Positions 9,759-19,123 of a stretch of 64,000 bases of DNA are shown here, in pieces. Where the stretch lies: assembly GCF_017921975.2 (NCBI RefSeq), contig NZ_JAGEMO020000015.1:124001-188000 (forward strand), read 5' to 3'. The stretch comes from Hymenobacter terricola (GTDB lineage: Bacteria > Bacteroidota > Bacteroidia > Cytophagales > Hymenobacteraceae). The translations under genes and the position numbers were made by a program. The notes below the pieces were generated by a model that did no database searches, was not told where the DNA came from, and saw only the letters and a program-made list of their open reading frames with translations. Within the stretch, counting starts at the first letter, position 1. Each line of letters starts with the position of its first letter.

Positions 9759-10934
9759 ATGGAAACTAACCAGAAAACAGAGTCGGCGGTCCAAGACTCG
9801 CTCCTCAATTCCAAGCTTTTCTCGCCGATGCACCTGGGCCGGCTTACCCTGGCCCACCGGGTGGTGCATGCCCCCGTAACCCGCCTGCGCGCCAATGCCG
9901 ACGACTCGCCCAGCGACATGATGGTCGAATATTACCGCCAACGGGCCTCGCCCGATGGGTTAATCATTACGGAGTCGGCGCATGTGTCGCGCAACGGGCG
10001 GGGTTACCTGGGCGGCCCCGGTATCTACAACGATTTTCAGCTGGAAGGCTGGCGCCGCATTGCGACGGCCGTCCACGCCCGGGGCGGGCACGTTTTCATG
10101 CAGCTTGCCCACGACGGCCGGCAGTCGCATGTTGACCTGACGGATGGTACGGGGCCCGTGGCCCCCTCCGAAGTTCCCTTTGAGGGCCAGGCCCTCACCC
10201 ACAACGGCTGGGTGCCCGTATCGCCGCATCGGGCCCTGACCGTGGACGAAATTCACGTCATCATCGAGGAGTTTCGCCGAAGTGCGGAGCGGGCGCTGGC
10301 GGCAGGATTTGACGGGGTCGAGTTCCACAGCGCCAATGGCTACCTGGGCGACACCTTCCTGCAGGATGGCACCAACAAGCGGACCGATGCCTACGGCGGC
10401 TCGCTGGAAAACCGGGCCCGCTTCGTGCTGGAAGCTGTCGCCGCGTTGGTTTCGGTGTGGGGAGGCGACCGGGTGGGGGTCCGAATTTCGCCCAGCGGGC
10501 AGTGGGGAGCCATTTCCGATTCTAACCCCCCGGCCACGTTCAGTTACCTGACTGAGCAGCTGAATCAATTTGGCCTGGCTTACCTGCACATCATTGAGCC
10601 CCGCGTGAAGGGCACTGAGACGCTGGTAGAAGGCCAGGAGCCCGTCGCCGCCGCCCAGCTGCGGCCCATATTCCACGGGCCCATCATCGTAGCGGGCGGC
10701 TTCGACCGCGACGGGGCCGAGGCCATCCTGCAACGCGGAGATTCCGACCTCGTGGCCTTTGGCCGCTGGTTTACTTCTAATCCAGACTTGCCGAAGCGGC
10801 TGCGGCTCGGCCTGCCTTTGGCACCCTACGTCCGCGAAGCTTTCTGGGGTGGTAATGAACAAGATTACACTGACTTTCCCGCTTACAGCGAGCCGGCGGC
10901 AGTGGCAGCTTCCGTGGAAAGCGCAAGCCGGTAG
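9759..10934 (+). CDS. Old Yellow Enzyme-family NADH:flavin oxidoreductase / alkene reductase
   Basis: FMN-dependent TIM-barrel enzyme of 391 aa, predicted cytoplasmic, reducing activated C=C bonds such as those of enals and quinones. The His/Asn substrate-binding pair and following Tyr appear as FHSANGYLGDTFLQDGTN, then RTDAYGGSLENRARF and the FMN phosphate loop AGGFDRDGAE. The usual QLWH segment reads QLAHDGRQS, losing the Trp. It stands alone, with a strong palindrome 100 bp upstream of the start and a second copy of the palindrome before the next operon. That pairing suggests a common electrophile- or drug-responsive repressor, by analogy with NemR-nemA of enterobacteria. Confidence 0.92.
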   Translation: METNQKTESAVQDSLLNSKLFSPMHLGRLTLAHRVVHAPVTRLRANADDSPSDMMVEYYRQRASPDGLIITESAHVSRNGRGYLGGPGIYNDFQLEGWRRIATAVHARGGHVFMQLAHDGRQSHVDLTDGTGPVAPSEVPFEGQALTHNGWVPVSPHRALTVDEIHVIIEEFRRSAERALAAGFDGVEFHSANGYLGDTFLQDGTNKRTDAYGGSLENRARFVLEAVAALVSVWGGDRVGVRISPSGQWGAISDSNPPATFSYLTEQLNQFGLAYLHIIEPRVKGTETLVEGQEPVAAAQLRPIFHGPIIVAGGFDRDGAEAILQRGDSDLVAFGRWFTSNPDLPKRLRLGLPLAPYVREAFWGGNEQDYTDFPAYSEPAAVAASVESASR

Positions 10935-11014
10935 CGACTTGCTTTACCAAGCAATAAGAAACGCTTAGCCTCAGTGGGTACTCTGAACAAGAAACGGCAC
11001 CCCGCTATTCTAAT

Positions 11015-11034
11015 AATAGACCAAACAGTCTATT
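11015..11034. promoter_or_regulatory. Palindromic operator, second copy, upstream of the RND efflux operon
   Basis: AATAGAC at 11015-11021 and GTCTATT at 11028-11034 with a 6-bp centre. It has the same TAGAC-N6-GTCTA core as the site at 9639-9654, and lies 116 bp before the adaptor gene start. Confidence 0.7.
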
Positions 11035-11150
11035 TAATTTAGTCAGGCTAAGTAGATTTTTATGTCCCTGACAAAGCTCTGGGCAGCCGGCCCAAGTCCA
11101 GGCAAGCCGCGCCGAGTGCAGCGCCTTACATCCTTTAAACTTTTAGACCC

Positions 11151-12299
11151 ATGAAAATTCACCTCAACCTTCTACTGCTGCTGGCGGGATTGTATGGCTG
11201 CTCGGGAGCAGCCTCGTCGCTGCCCGCAGCGGCACCGGCGGCGCTGCAGGCGCTGCCCGTATTGGAGCTGCGGGCGGGTAGCGCTACTACTTACCAAGAC
11301 TATCCGGCCGCTATTGAAGGGGTGGTCAATGTGGAAATTCGGCCGCAGGTGAGCGGCACGCTTGACCGCGTTTTTGTCGAGGAGGGCGCTTTCGTACACA
11401 CCGGCGACCCGCTGTTTAAAATCAATGACGCACCCTATCGGGAACGGCTTAATAATGCCCGGGCCGCGCTGCACGCGGCGCAGGCGGCCTTCACCAACGC
11501 CGGCCTGGAGGTGACGAAGCTGACGCCGCTGGTGCAGAACAAAGTCATCGCGCCGTTTCAGCTGCAAACGGCCCAGGCCGCCCGGCAGGGAGCCGCCGCT
11601 ACCATTGAGCAGGCCCGGGCGGAAGTAGCCTCGGCGCAGATTAATGTGGGCTACACCCTGTTGAGGGCCCCGGTGAGCGGCTACCTTGGTCGCCTGATGC
11701 GCAAGCAGGGCAGTCTGGTGACGCCCGGTGACGCTGAGTCCCTTACCCAGCTCTCGGATGTGCACGAGGTGCACGTCTACTTCGCCCTGGGCGAGACGGA
11801 TTTCATTCGGTTCAAGGCTGAAAACGCGGGCACCACCCTGGCCGACAAAATCAAGCGGCTGCCGCCCGTGGAGCTGATTCTGCCCAACGACAGCACCTAT
11901 GCGCTCAAAGGTCGGATTGACTTACTCGACGGGCAATTCGACAAAAACACGGGGGCCATCACCGTACGCGCCTCGTTCCGCAACCCAGATGGGCTGCTGC
12001 GGGCCGGCAGCACCGGCAAAGTTCGGTTGGGCCTGGCCATCGCTTCGGCCGTGACGGTGCCGCAGGCGGCCACGCTCGAAATGCAGGACAAACTCTTTGT
12101 TTTTCTGGTGGGCGACAGCAACAAGGTCAGCAAGCAGCCCATCGTGGTGGCGGGTGGGAGCGGGGCCAACTACCTCGTGCAGGAAGGCTTGAAAGCCGGT
12201 AATCGCATCGTGTACAGCGGGTTCGACCGCTTGCATGAAGGCGAGGCCATTCAGCCGGAGAAGATGAAGGATGCCCCGACTCAACTGGTTAAAAACTAA
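11151..12299 (+). CDS. RND efflux periplasmic adaptor lipoprotein (AcrA/MFP family)
   Basis: Membrane-fusion protein of 382 aa joining an inner-membrane RND pump to an outer-membrane channel. The N-terminus is a lipoprotein signal with lipobox LYGC, Cys17 being the predicted lipidation site. A split lipoyl domain (EIRPQVSGTLDRVFVEEGAF near 64, and TLLRAPVSGYLGRL near 172) flanks the alpha-helical hairpin rich in Ala/Gln, followed by the beta-barrel and membrane-proximal domains. It is 6 bp upstream of the pump gene, so the operon order is adaptor, pump, channel. Control by the 11015 palindrome is likely. Confidence 0.95.
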   Translation: MKIHLNLLLLLAGLYGCSGAASSLPAAAPAALQALPVLELRAGSATTYQDYPAAIEGVVNVEIRPQVSGTLDRVFVEEGAFVHTGDPLFKINDAPYRERLNNARAALHAAQAAFTNAGLEVTKLTPLVQNKVIAPFQLQTAQAARQGAAATIEQARAEVASAQINVGYTLLRAPVSGYLGRLMRKQGSLVTPGDAESLTQLSDVHEVHVYFALGETDFIRFKAENAGTTLADKIKRLPPVELILPNDSTYALKGRIDLLDGQFDKNTGAITVRASFRNPDGLLRAGSTGKVRLGLAIASAVTVPQAATLEMQDKLFVFLVGDSNKVSKQPIVVAGGSGANYLVQEGLKAGNRIVYSGFDRLHEGEAIQPEKMKDAPTQLVKN

Positions 12300-12305
12300 C
12301 GCGTC

Positions 12306-15300
12306 ATGCTTAAGCAATTCATTGACCGGCCGGTCTTAGCGACGGTCATTTCCTCCCTGCTCGTCATCCTGGGGGTGATTGGCGTGGTGAACCTGCCCCT
12401 GGAGCGGTTCCCCGACATTGCCCCGCCGGCCGTGCAGGTGACGGCCATTTACCCCGGTGCCAACGCCGAAACGATTCTGCGCTCGGTGGCGCCCTCGCTG
12501 GAGGAAGCCATCAACGGCGTGGAGGGCATGATGTACATGAGCTCGACGGCCAGCAACGACGGCTCGCTGGTTATTTCCGTCTTCTTTAAGTCGGGCACCG
12601 ACCCCGACCTGGCGGCCGTGAACGTGCAAAACCGGGTGTCGCAGGCCACCAGCCAGCTCCCGCCCGAAGTGGTGCAGCGCGGCATCACCACTTCCAAGCA
12701 GCAAAACAGCCTGATGATGGTGCCCGCCATCTACAGCGAGGACGGGGCCTACAACGAGACGTTCCTGAGCAACTACCTGAACATTAACATTATCCCGGAC
12801 ATCAAGCGCATTCCGGGCGTGGGGCAGGTCCGCATTATCGGGGGCAGCAAGGATTATTCGATGCGCATCTGGCTGAAGCCCAGCCAAATGGCGGCCTATA
12901 AAATCGGCACCCAGGAAGTGCTCGATGCCATTGCCGACCAGAACCTGGAGGCGGCCCCCGGCAAATTCGGGGAGTCGGCCAACGAAGCGTTCGAGTACGT
13001 CATCAAGTACGACGGCAAGCTCAACCGGCCCGCCGATTACGAGAATTTTGTCATCCGGGCCAACGCCGACGGCTCGGTGCTGCGCCTGCGCGACGTGGCC
13101 CGGGTGGAGCTCGGGGCCTACACCTACGTGAGCCAGACCCGCATCAACGGCAAGCCAGCCATCGCCATGATTATCGCCCAGCTCTCGGGCTCGAACGCCA
13201 ACGACATTCAGATTGAGGTGGGCAAGATGCTGGCCAAAGACAGCAAAAGCTACCCCAAGGGCGTCCACAACCTGATGCTCTACAGCACCAAAAAGGCGCT
13301 GGATGCCTCCATTGAACAGGTTTTGCACACGCTGGTCGAAGCCTTCATCCTGGTGTTCCTCGTCGTGTTTTTGTTTTTGCAGGACTTCCGCTCGACGCTG
13401 ATTCCGGCCATTGCCGTGCCGGTGGCCATTATCGGCACGTTCTTTTTCATGCAGATTTTTGGCTTTACCATCAATCTGCTCACGCTCTTTGCCCTGGTGC
13501 TGGCCATCGGCATCGTGGTCGACGACGCCATTGTGGTCGTCGAGGCCGTGCACGCCAAAATGGAGCACCAGCACCTGGCCCCCAAGCCGGCCACGCTGGC
13601 CGCGATGCACGAAATCACCGGGGCCATCATTTCCATTACCCTGGTGATGTCGGCGGTATTTCTGCCCATCGGGCTGATAAAGGGCTCCACCGGGCTCTTT
13701 TACCGGCAATTTGCCTTTACGCTGGCCATTGCCATCGTCATTTCGGCCGTGAATGCGCTCACGCTCAGCCCGGCCCTGTGCGCGCTGCTGCTCAAAGACC
13801 TGCACCCGCAAACCGGGGCGGACGACGCGGCTCCCCGCACATTCAAGCAGCGGTTTTTCCGGGCCTTCAACACCGGCTTTGCCCACCTGACCCAGAAGTA
13901 CGTGGGCGGCCTGGGCGGGCTGGTGCGCCGCAAGTGGTGGAGCCTGGGGGCCCTGGCGCTGCTTGTGGCCGTCACCGTGTTCATGGTCAGGCGCACCCCA
14001 ACCGGGTTTATTCCGACCGAAGACGTGGGCTTCCTGGCCATTGCCTCGACTATGCCCGCAGGCTCCTCGCTGCAGCGCATGGAGAAAGTGTCCGAAGAAT
14101 CGCGGCAGGTGCTCAAGGCTCTGCCCCAGGTCAGCGACGTGAACGTCATCGCCGGTTTCAACCTGCTCACTAGCTCGACCAGCCCTTCGTCCTCCATCAT
14201 TTTCATCATCCTGCGACCCGTTGATGAGCGCGGCCCGGTAAAAACCATTCCCGAAATCATGGGGCTGGTGCAGGCCAAGCTGGGGGCCGTGAAGGGCGGC
14301 AGCTCGTTCGTGTTTGAATTGCCCTCCATTCCGGGCTTCAGCAACATCGAAGGCCTGGACATTGTGCTGCAGGACCGCACCGGCAACGGGCAGTTCGGCA
14401 AGTTCAGCGACGTGGCGGGCGGCTTCATGGGCGCGCTGATGAAGCGCAAGGAGATTGCCGTGGCCTTCACCACGTTCAAATCCGACTACCCGCAGTTCAA
14501 CCTTGAGATTGATAAGCTGAAAGCCAAGCAGCTGGGTGTGAGCGTGCGCGATATTTTGCAAACCATGCAAACGTACTTCGGCAGCGTGCAGGCTTCCGAC
14601 TTCAACCGGTTTGGCAAGTACTACCGGGTGGTAGCCCAGGCCGACATTGCCGACCGCAACGACCCAGCTTCGCTCAACGCGGTCTACGTGAAAAACAGCC
14701 GCGGCGACATGCTGCCCCTCAACACGCTGGTGCATCTGAAGCGGGTATATGGCCCCGAAACGGCCTCCCGCTACAACCTGTTCAACTCGATTGCCGTGAC
14801 GGCCATGCCCAAGCCCGGCTTCAGCTCGGGCGACGCCATCAAGGCCGTGGAGGAAGTGTCGAAAACGGCCTTGCCCGGGGGTTACACCTACGAATTCTCG
14901 GGCCTGACCAAGGAGCAAATCAGCTCGGGTGGGCAGTCGGTTATCGTCTTCGGCCTGTGCCTGGTGTTCGTGTACTTCCTGCTCGCGGCCCAGTACGAGA
15001 GCTACATCCTGCCGTTTGCAGTGATTCTTTCCATTCCCACGGGCATCTTTGGGGTCTTTGCCGCCATCGGCCTGGTGGGCATCGAGGACAACATCTACGT
15101 GCAGGTGGCCCTCATCATGCTCATCGGCCTGCTGGCCAAAAACGCCATTCTCATCGTGGAGTTCGCCGTGCAGCGCCGCGAAGCCGGCCTCTCGCTGGTC
15201 GACGCCGCCCTGGAGGCCGCGCGCCTGCGCCTGCGGCCCATCATCATGACTTCGTTTGCCTTCGTGGTGGGTATTACGCCCATGATGCGCGCCACGGGGC

Positions 15301-15488
15301 CCTCGGCCAACGGCAACCATTCCATCAGCATCAGTGCGGCGGGCGGCATGCTCTCCGGGGTGCTGCTGGGCCTGTTTATTATTCCGGTTCTCTTCGTGGT
15401 CTTTCAGGCCCTGCAGGAGAAAATCAGCGGCCCGCCGGCCGTGGCCAATCCCGTGAAGGATGAGGCCTTACAACTGGCGCAACTATGA
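12306..15488 (+). CDS. RND multidrug efflux transporter (AcrB/HAE1 type)
   Basis: Proton-driven inner-membrane pump of 1060 aa, the normal length for the HAE-1 family. The N-terminus FIDRPVLATVISSLLVILG is the classic first transmembrane helix. TM4 carries the paired Asp motif in VLAIGIVVDDAIVVVEAVHA, and the second TM bundle ends in the usual LLAKNAILIVEFA and TGPSANGNHSISISAAGGM segments. Two large periplasmic loops lie between. It overlaps the channel gene by 4 bp (ATGA), indicating translational coupling. HAE-1 pumps export drugs, dyes and hydrophobic toxins; the substrate cannot be read from sequence. Confidence 0.96.
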   Translation: MLKQFIDRPVLATVISSLLVILGVIGVVNLPLERFPDIAPPAVQVTAIYPGANAETILRSVAPSLEEAINGVEGMMYMSSTASNDGSLVISVFFKSGTDPDLAAVNVQNRVSQATSQLPPEVVQRGITTSKQQNSLMMVPAIYSEDGAYNETFLSNYLNINIIPDIKRIPGVGQVRIIGGSKDYSMRIWLKPSQMAAYKIGTQEVLDAIADQNLEAAPGKFGESANEAFEYVIKYDGKLNRPADYENFVIRANADGSVLRLRDVARVELGAYTYVSQTRINGKPAIAMIIAQLSGSNANDIQIEVGKMLAKDSKSYPKGVHNLMLYSTKKALDASIEQVLHTLVEAFILVFLVVFLFLQDFRSTLIPAIAVPVAIIGTFFFMQIFGFTINLLTLFALVLAIGIVVDDAIVVVEAVHAKMEHQHLAPKPATLAAMHEITGAIISITLVMSAVFLPIGLIKGSTGLFYRQFAFTLAIAIVISAVNALTLSPALCALLLKDLHPQTGADDAAPRTFKQRFFRAFNTGFAHLTQKYVGGLGGLVRRKWWSLGALALLVAVTVFMVRRTPTGFIPTEDVGFLAIASTMPAGSSLQRMEKVSEESRQVLKALPQVSDVNVIAGFNLLTSSTSPSSSIIFIILRPVDERGPVKTIPEIMGLVQAKLGAVKGGSSFVFELPSIPGFSNIEGLDIVLQDRTGNGQFGKFSDVAGGFMGALMKRKEIAVAFTTFKSDYPQFNLEIDKLKAKQLGVSVRDILQTMQTYFGSVQASDFNRFGKYYRVVAQADIADRNDPASLNAVYVKNSRGDMLPLNTLVHLKRVYGPETASRYNLFNSIAVTAMPKPGFSSGDAIKAVEEVSKTALPGGYTYEFSGLTKEQISSGGQSVIVFGLCLVFVYFLLAAQYESYILPFAVILSIPTGIFGVFAAIGLVGIEDNIYVQVALIMLIGLLAKNAILIVEFAVQRREAGLSLVDAALEAARLRLRPIIMTSFAFVVGITPMMRATGPSANGNHSISISAAGGMLSGVLLGLFIIPVLFVVFQALQEKISGPPAVANPVKDEALQLAQL

Positions 15489-16900
15489 AAAATCCTCTGA
15501 ACCGCCGGCTCTTTGCCGGCCTGCTGCTGGGCCTGCTGGTCGCCGGCTGCAAAGTATCCAAAGACGTGCCGCCGCCCGACCTGGGCCTGCCCGCCAGTTA
15601 CCGCACCGCGCCCGCCGACACGGCCTCCGTGGCCACCATCGCCTGGCAGAACTTCTTCCTGGACCCTCAGTTGAAGAGCTTAATTGGCGAGGCGCTAACC
15701 CACAACAACGACCTGCTCATTGCCGTCCAGAACATTGAGGCCGCGCAGTTGACCCTGCGGCAGGCTCGGCTGGGTCAGTTGCCGGCGCTCAGCCTGCAAG
15801 CAGCCGTCGTTGTGAACCGCCCTTCAGACAACAGCCTCAATGGCCTTACCCTGAGTCAGTTCTTGGGACGGCGTCACGTCGAGGACTACGTGGCCGGGGC
15901 CGGCGTGTCCTGGGAAGCCGACATCTGGGGGCGCATCCGCAGCCAAAAAGCGGCGGCCCTGGCGGACTATCTGCGCACCGAGGCTGCCCGCAGCGCCGTG
16001 CAAACGCAGCTGGTCAGCCAGGTGGCCCAGGGGTACTACAACCTGCTGATGCTGGATGCGCAGCTCGCCATTGCCCGCCGCAACATTCAGCTGAACGACA
16101 GCACACTTCGCATCATTCAGCTGCAATTTCAGGCCGGGCAAGTGACGGCCGTGGCCGTGCAGCAGGCCCAGGCCCAGCAGCTCACGGCCTCCCGCCTGGT
16201 GCCGCAGTTCGAGCAGGAACAGGCCGTGCAGGAAAATGCGCTCAGCGTATTGAGCGGCCGGCTGCCGGCCGGCATCACGCGGGGCACCCCGCTGGAAGCC
16301 GTGGCGGTGGCCCGGCAGCTGGCCGCCGGGGTCCCGGCCGACCTGCTGCGCCGGCGGCCGGATATCCGCAGCGCGGACCTGGCGCTGGTGCGCGCCAATG
16401 CCCTCGTGGGCGTGGCCAAAGCCAGCCTTTACCCGGCGCTCACTATCACGGCGCAGGGCGGCCTGGATGCGTTCAAGGCCAGCAATTGGTTCAACATCCC
16501 GGCCTCCCTGTTTGGCACGGCCACCGGTGGGCTGGTCGCGCCGGTCTTCCAGCGCCGGGTGCTGCGCACCCAGTACGACCTGGCCAAAGTCGCCCGCGAG
16601 CAAACGGTGCTGCAGTTCCGGCAAGCCGTGCTGGTGGGGGTGGAAGAAGTCTCCGACGCGCTGATTCAACTGGACAAGCTGGACCAGCAGCAACGCTTCG
16701 CGGCCGCGCGCGTGGCCACGCTGCGGCAAGCCACGCACAACGCTCAGCAGCTCTTCCAGAATGGCCTGGCTAATTACCTGGAAGTCATCACCGCCCAAAG
16801 CAATGCCCTGCAAAGCGAGCTGGAGCTGGCCACCCTGAAGCGGGCGCAGCTGGACGCCACCGTCAGCCTCTACCGCTCCGTGGGGGGCGGCGCACAGTAG
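15485..16900 (+). CDS. Outer-membrane efflux channel lipoprotein (TolC/NodT family)
   Basis: Third gene of the efflux operon, 471 aa, forming the trimeric outer-membrane duct. The lipobox VAGC gives lipidated Cys near residue 21. Typical features of the family follow: LIGEALTHNNDLLIAVQNIE in the first helical repeat, SWEADIWGR, ADLLRRRPDIRSADL at the start of the second repeat, and the C-terminal LANYLEVITAQSNAL helix. The start codon lies within the stop of the pump gene. Confidence 0.95.
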   Translation: MKNPLNRRLFAGLLLGLLVAGCKVSKDVPPPDLGLPASYRTAPADTASVATIAWQNFFLDPQLKSLIGEALTHNNDLLIAVQNIEAAQLTLRQARLGQLPALSLQAAVVVNRPSDNSLNGLTLSQFLGRRHVEDYVAGAGVSWEADIWGRIRSQKAAALADYLRTEAARSAVQTQLVSQVAQGYYNLLMLDAQLAIARRNIQLNDSTLRIIQLQFQAGQVTAVAVQQAQAQQLTASRLVPQFEQEQAVQENALSVLSGRLPAGITRGTPLEAVAVARQLAAGVPADLLRRRPDIRSADLALVRANALVGVAKASLYPALTITAQGGLDAFKASNWFNIPASLFGTATGGLVAPVFQRRVLRTQYDLAKVAREQTVLQFRQAVLVGVEEVSDALIQLDKLDQQQRFAAARVATLRQATHNAQQLFQNGLANYLEVITAQSNALQSELELATLKRAQLDATVSLYRSVGGGAQ

Positions 16901-17061
16901 GCAAAGGGCCGTTCTGGCAAACTAGCCCTCAAAAATGAGAAGTGTATTGGTAATGTGATGAGTAACGCCCTGCTACTGTCGCCAAGTAAGAAGTAAAATT
17001 GGGCTCCCCACGTCTTAAGCGAACGGCCCGAACACTGTCAAATCACCAACAGGCAAATGCT

Positions 17062-17697
17062 ATGAAAAAAAGTCTATTCGCTGGGGCCGGTTTGGCGGTA
17101 TTGGGCAGCTTCTGGTGGATGAAACCGGCCGCTCATGTATCAGCCCTGGCCGAAACCAACGTTCAACTTACTGCTGCGCGGGTCGACCCTGCTGTCGACT
17201 CCACGCTACTGGTTACAACTGGTTTAGTGGGGGCCGGAGGCACCGATACCCTACTCGCCCGCACGGCGGGACGGGTGCAGGGCATTTTCTTTGCGGGCTG
17301 GCAATACGCCCGCCGCGGGCAGACACTGGTCAAACTAACCAACCATACCTATGTGACGGCGCCGCGCGCAGGGTTTCTGGGGGACTGCCAGGTACTGATT
17401 GGTCAGTACATCACGGCCAAAACGCCGGTGGCTACGCTTTCCAGGCGCAGCTATCTGCGGGTGTCCGTGGTGCTGCCCAGCGGATGGAGCGACGGAATTC
17501 GGGCCGGCGACTCTGCGCGGGTATGGGCGGCTTCCCGCCGCCAGCAAGCCGTAATGGGGGCCGTGGAGGAGGTAGGGGAGCCAAGCCTCGGCGAAACACC
17601 CGTGGAAATCCGGCTGAGTTCCCGCGCCCCTTTCCGCCTGAGAGAGCTGGTAAACGTTCGGCTGCAAGACCAGCGCCACCCGCTAGCCAGCCGGTAA
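17062..17697 (+). CDS. Short HlyD-like periplasmic protein (mini-adaptor)
   Basis: A 211-aa protein. The ATG at 17062 gives a Lys-rich signal (MKKSLFAGAGLAVLGSFWW) and is better than 16999. The body looks like the lipoyl/barrel part of a membrane-fusion protein: LLARTAGRVQGIFFAGWQYARRGQTL, then VTAPRAGFLGDCQVLIGQYI, a hybrid half-motif pair, then a beta-rich segment with PSGWSDGIRAGDSARVW. The long alpha-helical hairpin seen in full adaptors is absent, and the two half-motifs are separated by only about 35 residues. It follows the channel gene by 160 bp and might modify or accompany the pump. Function is not known. Confidence 0.65.
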   Translation: MKKSLFAGAGLAVLGSFWWMKPAAHVSALAETNVQLTAARVDPAVDSTLLVTTGLVGAGGTDTLLARTAGRVQGIFFAGWQYARRGQTLVKLTNHTYVTAPRAGFLGDCQVLIGQYITAKTPVATLSRRSYLRVSVVLPSGWSDGIRAGDSARVWAASRRQQAVMGAVEEVGEPSLGETPVEIRLSSRAPFRLRELVNVRLQDQRHPLASR

Positions 17698-17740
17698 GTC
17701 CCGGCAGAAAACAGGAGTAAGTAAGGTCGGTTCCAAAACA

Positions 17741-17842
17741 GCCCACCAGCTACCGCACGCACACACGCCGGCCCCGGCACTTATCCTCACTGATGAGAAT
17801 AGGTGCCGGGGCCGGCGTGTGTGCGTGCGGTAGCTGGTGGGC
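17741..17842. repeat. 102-bp near-perfect palindrome
   Basis: Arms of 40 bp (17741-17780 and 17803-17842) match perfectly as reverse complements. The 22-bp centre pairs further (TAT/ATA, CTCA/TGAG), so the whole unit can fold into one long hairpin. It has no T-tract. Its left end lies 43 bp past the mini-adaptor stop. It could act as a strong terminator, a protein-binding cruciform or a small mobile repeat. Confidence 0.9.
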
Positions 17843-18231
17843 AGGGTATTCGATAGGGCAGGCTCCAATTTTTCTCGCGAAGAATTGGAGCCTCCAACAG
17901 TTTGGAGGAAGAATTAGCTGGATACGGGGAAGCGTTATTTGATATAATTATCTGATTAAAAGATAGATGAATAAATATTTGGCGTACTAAAGCCCAATTA
18001 GGCTTGGCTGGCACTGGCTTCGCAAGTGTCAATTCAAGTGGCATCAAATATCCTCTCGGTTGAAAACAGAACCCGGTTCTTAGTCGACTACTCTGGCGTT
18101 ATGACTAGGCCAGCAAAACGAAGAGTACCGGCCTGAAAATCCACCTGGAAAAGCTGTTGAATGCCCGAGTAGGCTTGCCTTAGCACCCTGTATCATCTCC
18201 ATTTTTTTCTGTTCACCCTAAATCAAAGACC
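17843..18231. other. Non-coding stretch with two further hairpins
   Basis: GGCTCCAATT at 17861-17870 pairs with AATTGGAGCC at 17883-17892, and CCTCCAA pairs with TTGGAGG immediately after (about 17891-17907). With the preceding palindrome this makes a run of three hairpins. The remaining bases to 18231 are AT-richer, with no gene or clear promoter seen. Confidence 0.6.
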
Positions 18232-19035
18232 ATGAAAACCAAAACCTTCTGGACCACGCCGCTCCTGGTAGCCGCCTTGCTACTGGCTTCATTCACCATC
18301 CTCAAACCAAAAAATAAAATGAAGAAGACCTTTGTGTTAGTGCACGGCGCGTATGCCGGCAAATTTGCCTGGAGCAAAGTCACGCCCCTGCTGGAGAAGG
18401 ACGGCAACAAGGTCATTGCGATGGACCTGCCGGCCCACGGCGACGACCAGACGCCCATCGGCCAGGCGACGATGGACAGCTACGTGGCCCAGGTGGTGGG
18501 CCTGCTGAATCAAGAGCCGGGCAAAGTGGTGCTGGTCGGACATAGCATGGGGGGCATGGTCATCTCGCAGGTGGCGGAGGCCATTCCCGACAAGATTGAT
18601 AAGCTGGTCTACTTGTCGGCTTTTTTGCCGGTGAACGGGCAGTCCATCTTCACCACCCCCGACCCGCAAAGCCTGCTCATCGGCCCCAATCTTATTTTCT
18701 CGGAGGACAAGGCGAGCGCAACCCTGAAACCGGAATTCATCGTGCCCATTTTTGGCGCGGGCTGCCCGCCCGACATCCAGAAGCTGGTGGTTGACCGGCA
18801 CCGGCCGGAGCCTTTGCAGCCTTTTGGTGCGAAGGCCGTGGTGACCGATGCCAACTTCGGCCGGGTGCCCAAATACTACATCGAAACGCTGCAAGACCAG
18901 GGCATCGGCCCCCTCACCCAGGAAAAGATGATTAAGGCCAATGGCCAGGTCATCAAAACCTTCAAGCTGGACTGTGGCCACAGCCCCTACTTCGCCAAGC
19001 CCACGGAGCTGGCGGCCATCCTCAACGGACTGTAG
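18232..19035 (+). CDS. Alpha/beta hydrolase, probably exported
   Basis: A 267-aa serine hydrolase. The start gives an N-terminal hydrophobic segment (LLVAALLLASFTIL) that is likely a signal or anchor. The oxyanion region FVLVHGAYAGKFAWSKV, nucleophile elbow GHSMGG and C-terminal catalytic His in DCGHSPYFAKP fit the esterase / hydroxynitrile-lyase-like branch of the alpha/beta fold. A second Met (MKKTFVLVHG, 18319) would give a cytoplasmic form; the longer form is preferred because the frame begins cleanly with a signal. Its substrate is unknown. A GTGGAATCC hairpin (19058-19086) follows it. Confidence 0.88.
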   Translation: MKTKTFWTTPLLVAALLLASFTILKPKNKMKKTFVLVHGAYAGKFAWSKVTPLLEKDGNKVIAMDLPAHGDDQTPIGQATMDSYVAQVVGLLNQEPGKVVLVGHSMGGMVISQVAEAIPDKIDKLVYLSAFLPVNGQSIFTTPDPQSLLIGPNLIFSEDKASATLKPEFIVPIFGAGCPPDIQKLVVDRHRPEPLQPFGAKAVVTDANFGRVPKYYIETLQDQGIGPLTQEKMIKANGQVIKTFKLDCGHSPYFAKPTELAAILNGL

Positions 19036-19123
19036 GCCGGCCCGGTGCTGATACGTAGTGGAATCCGCTGTCTGGGTGGATTCCACCACTTTCGCCCATT
19101 TTCTCATCTAAAACTTTACTACA

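Noticed and set aside
12336..15320. A 994-aa open frame antisense to the RND pump
   Set aside because: It is the shadow of the high-GC pump gene: His/Gly/Arg-rich, with no domain and no start or promoter support.
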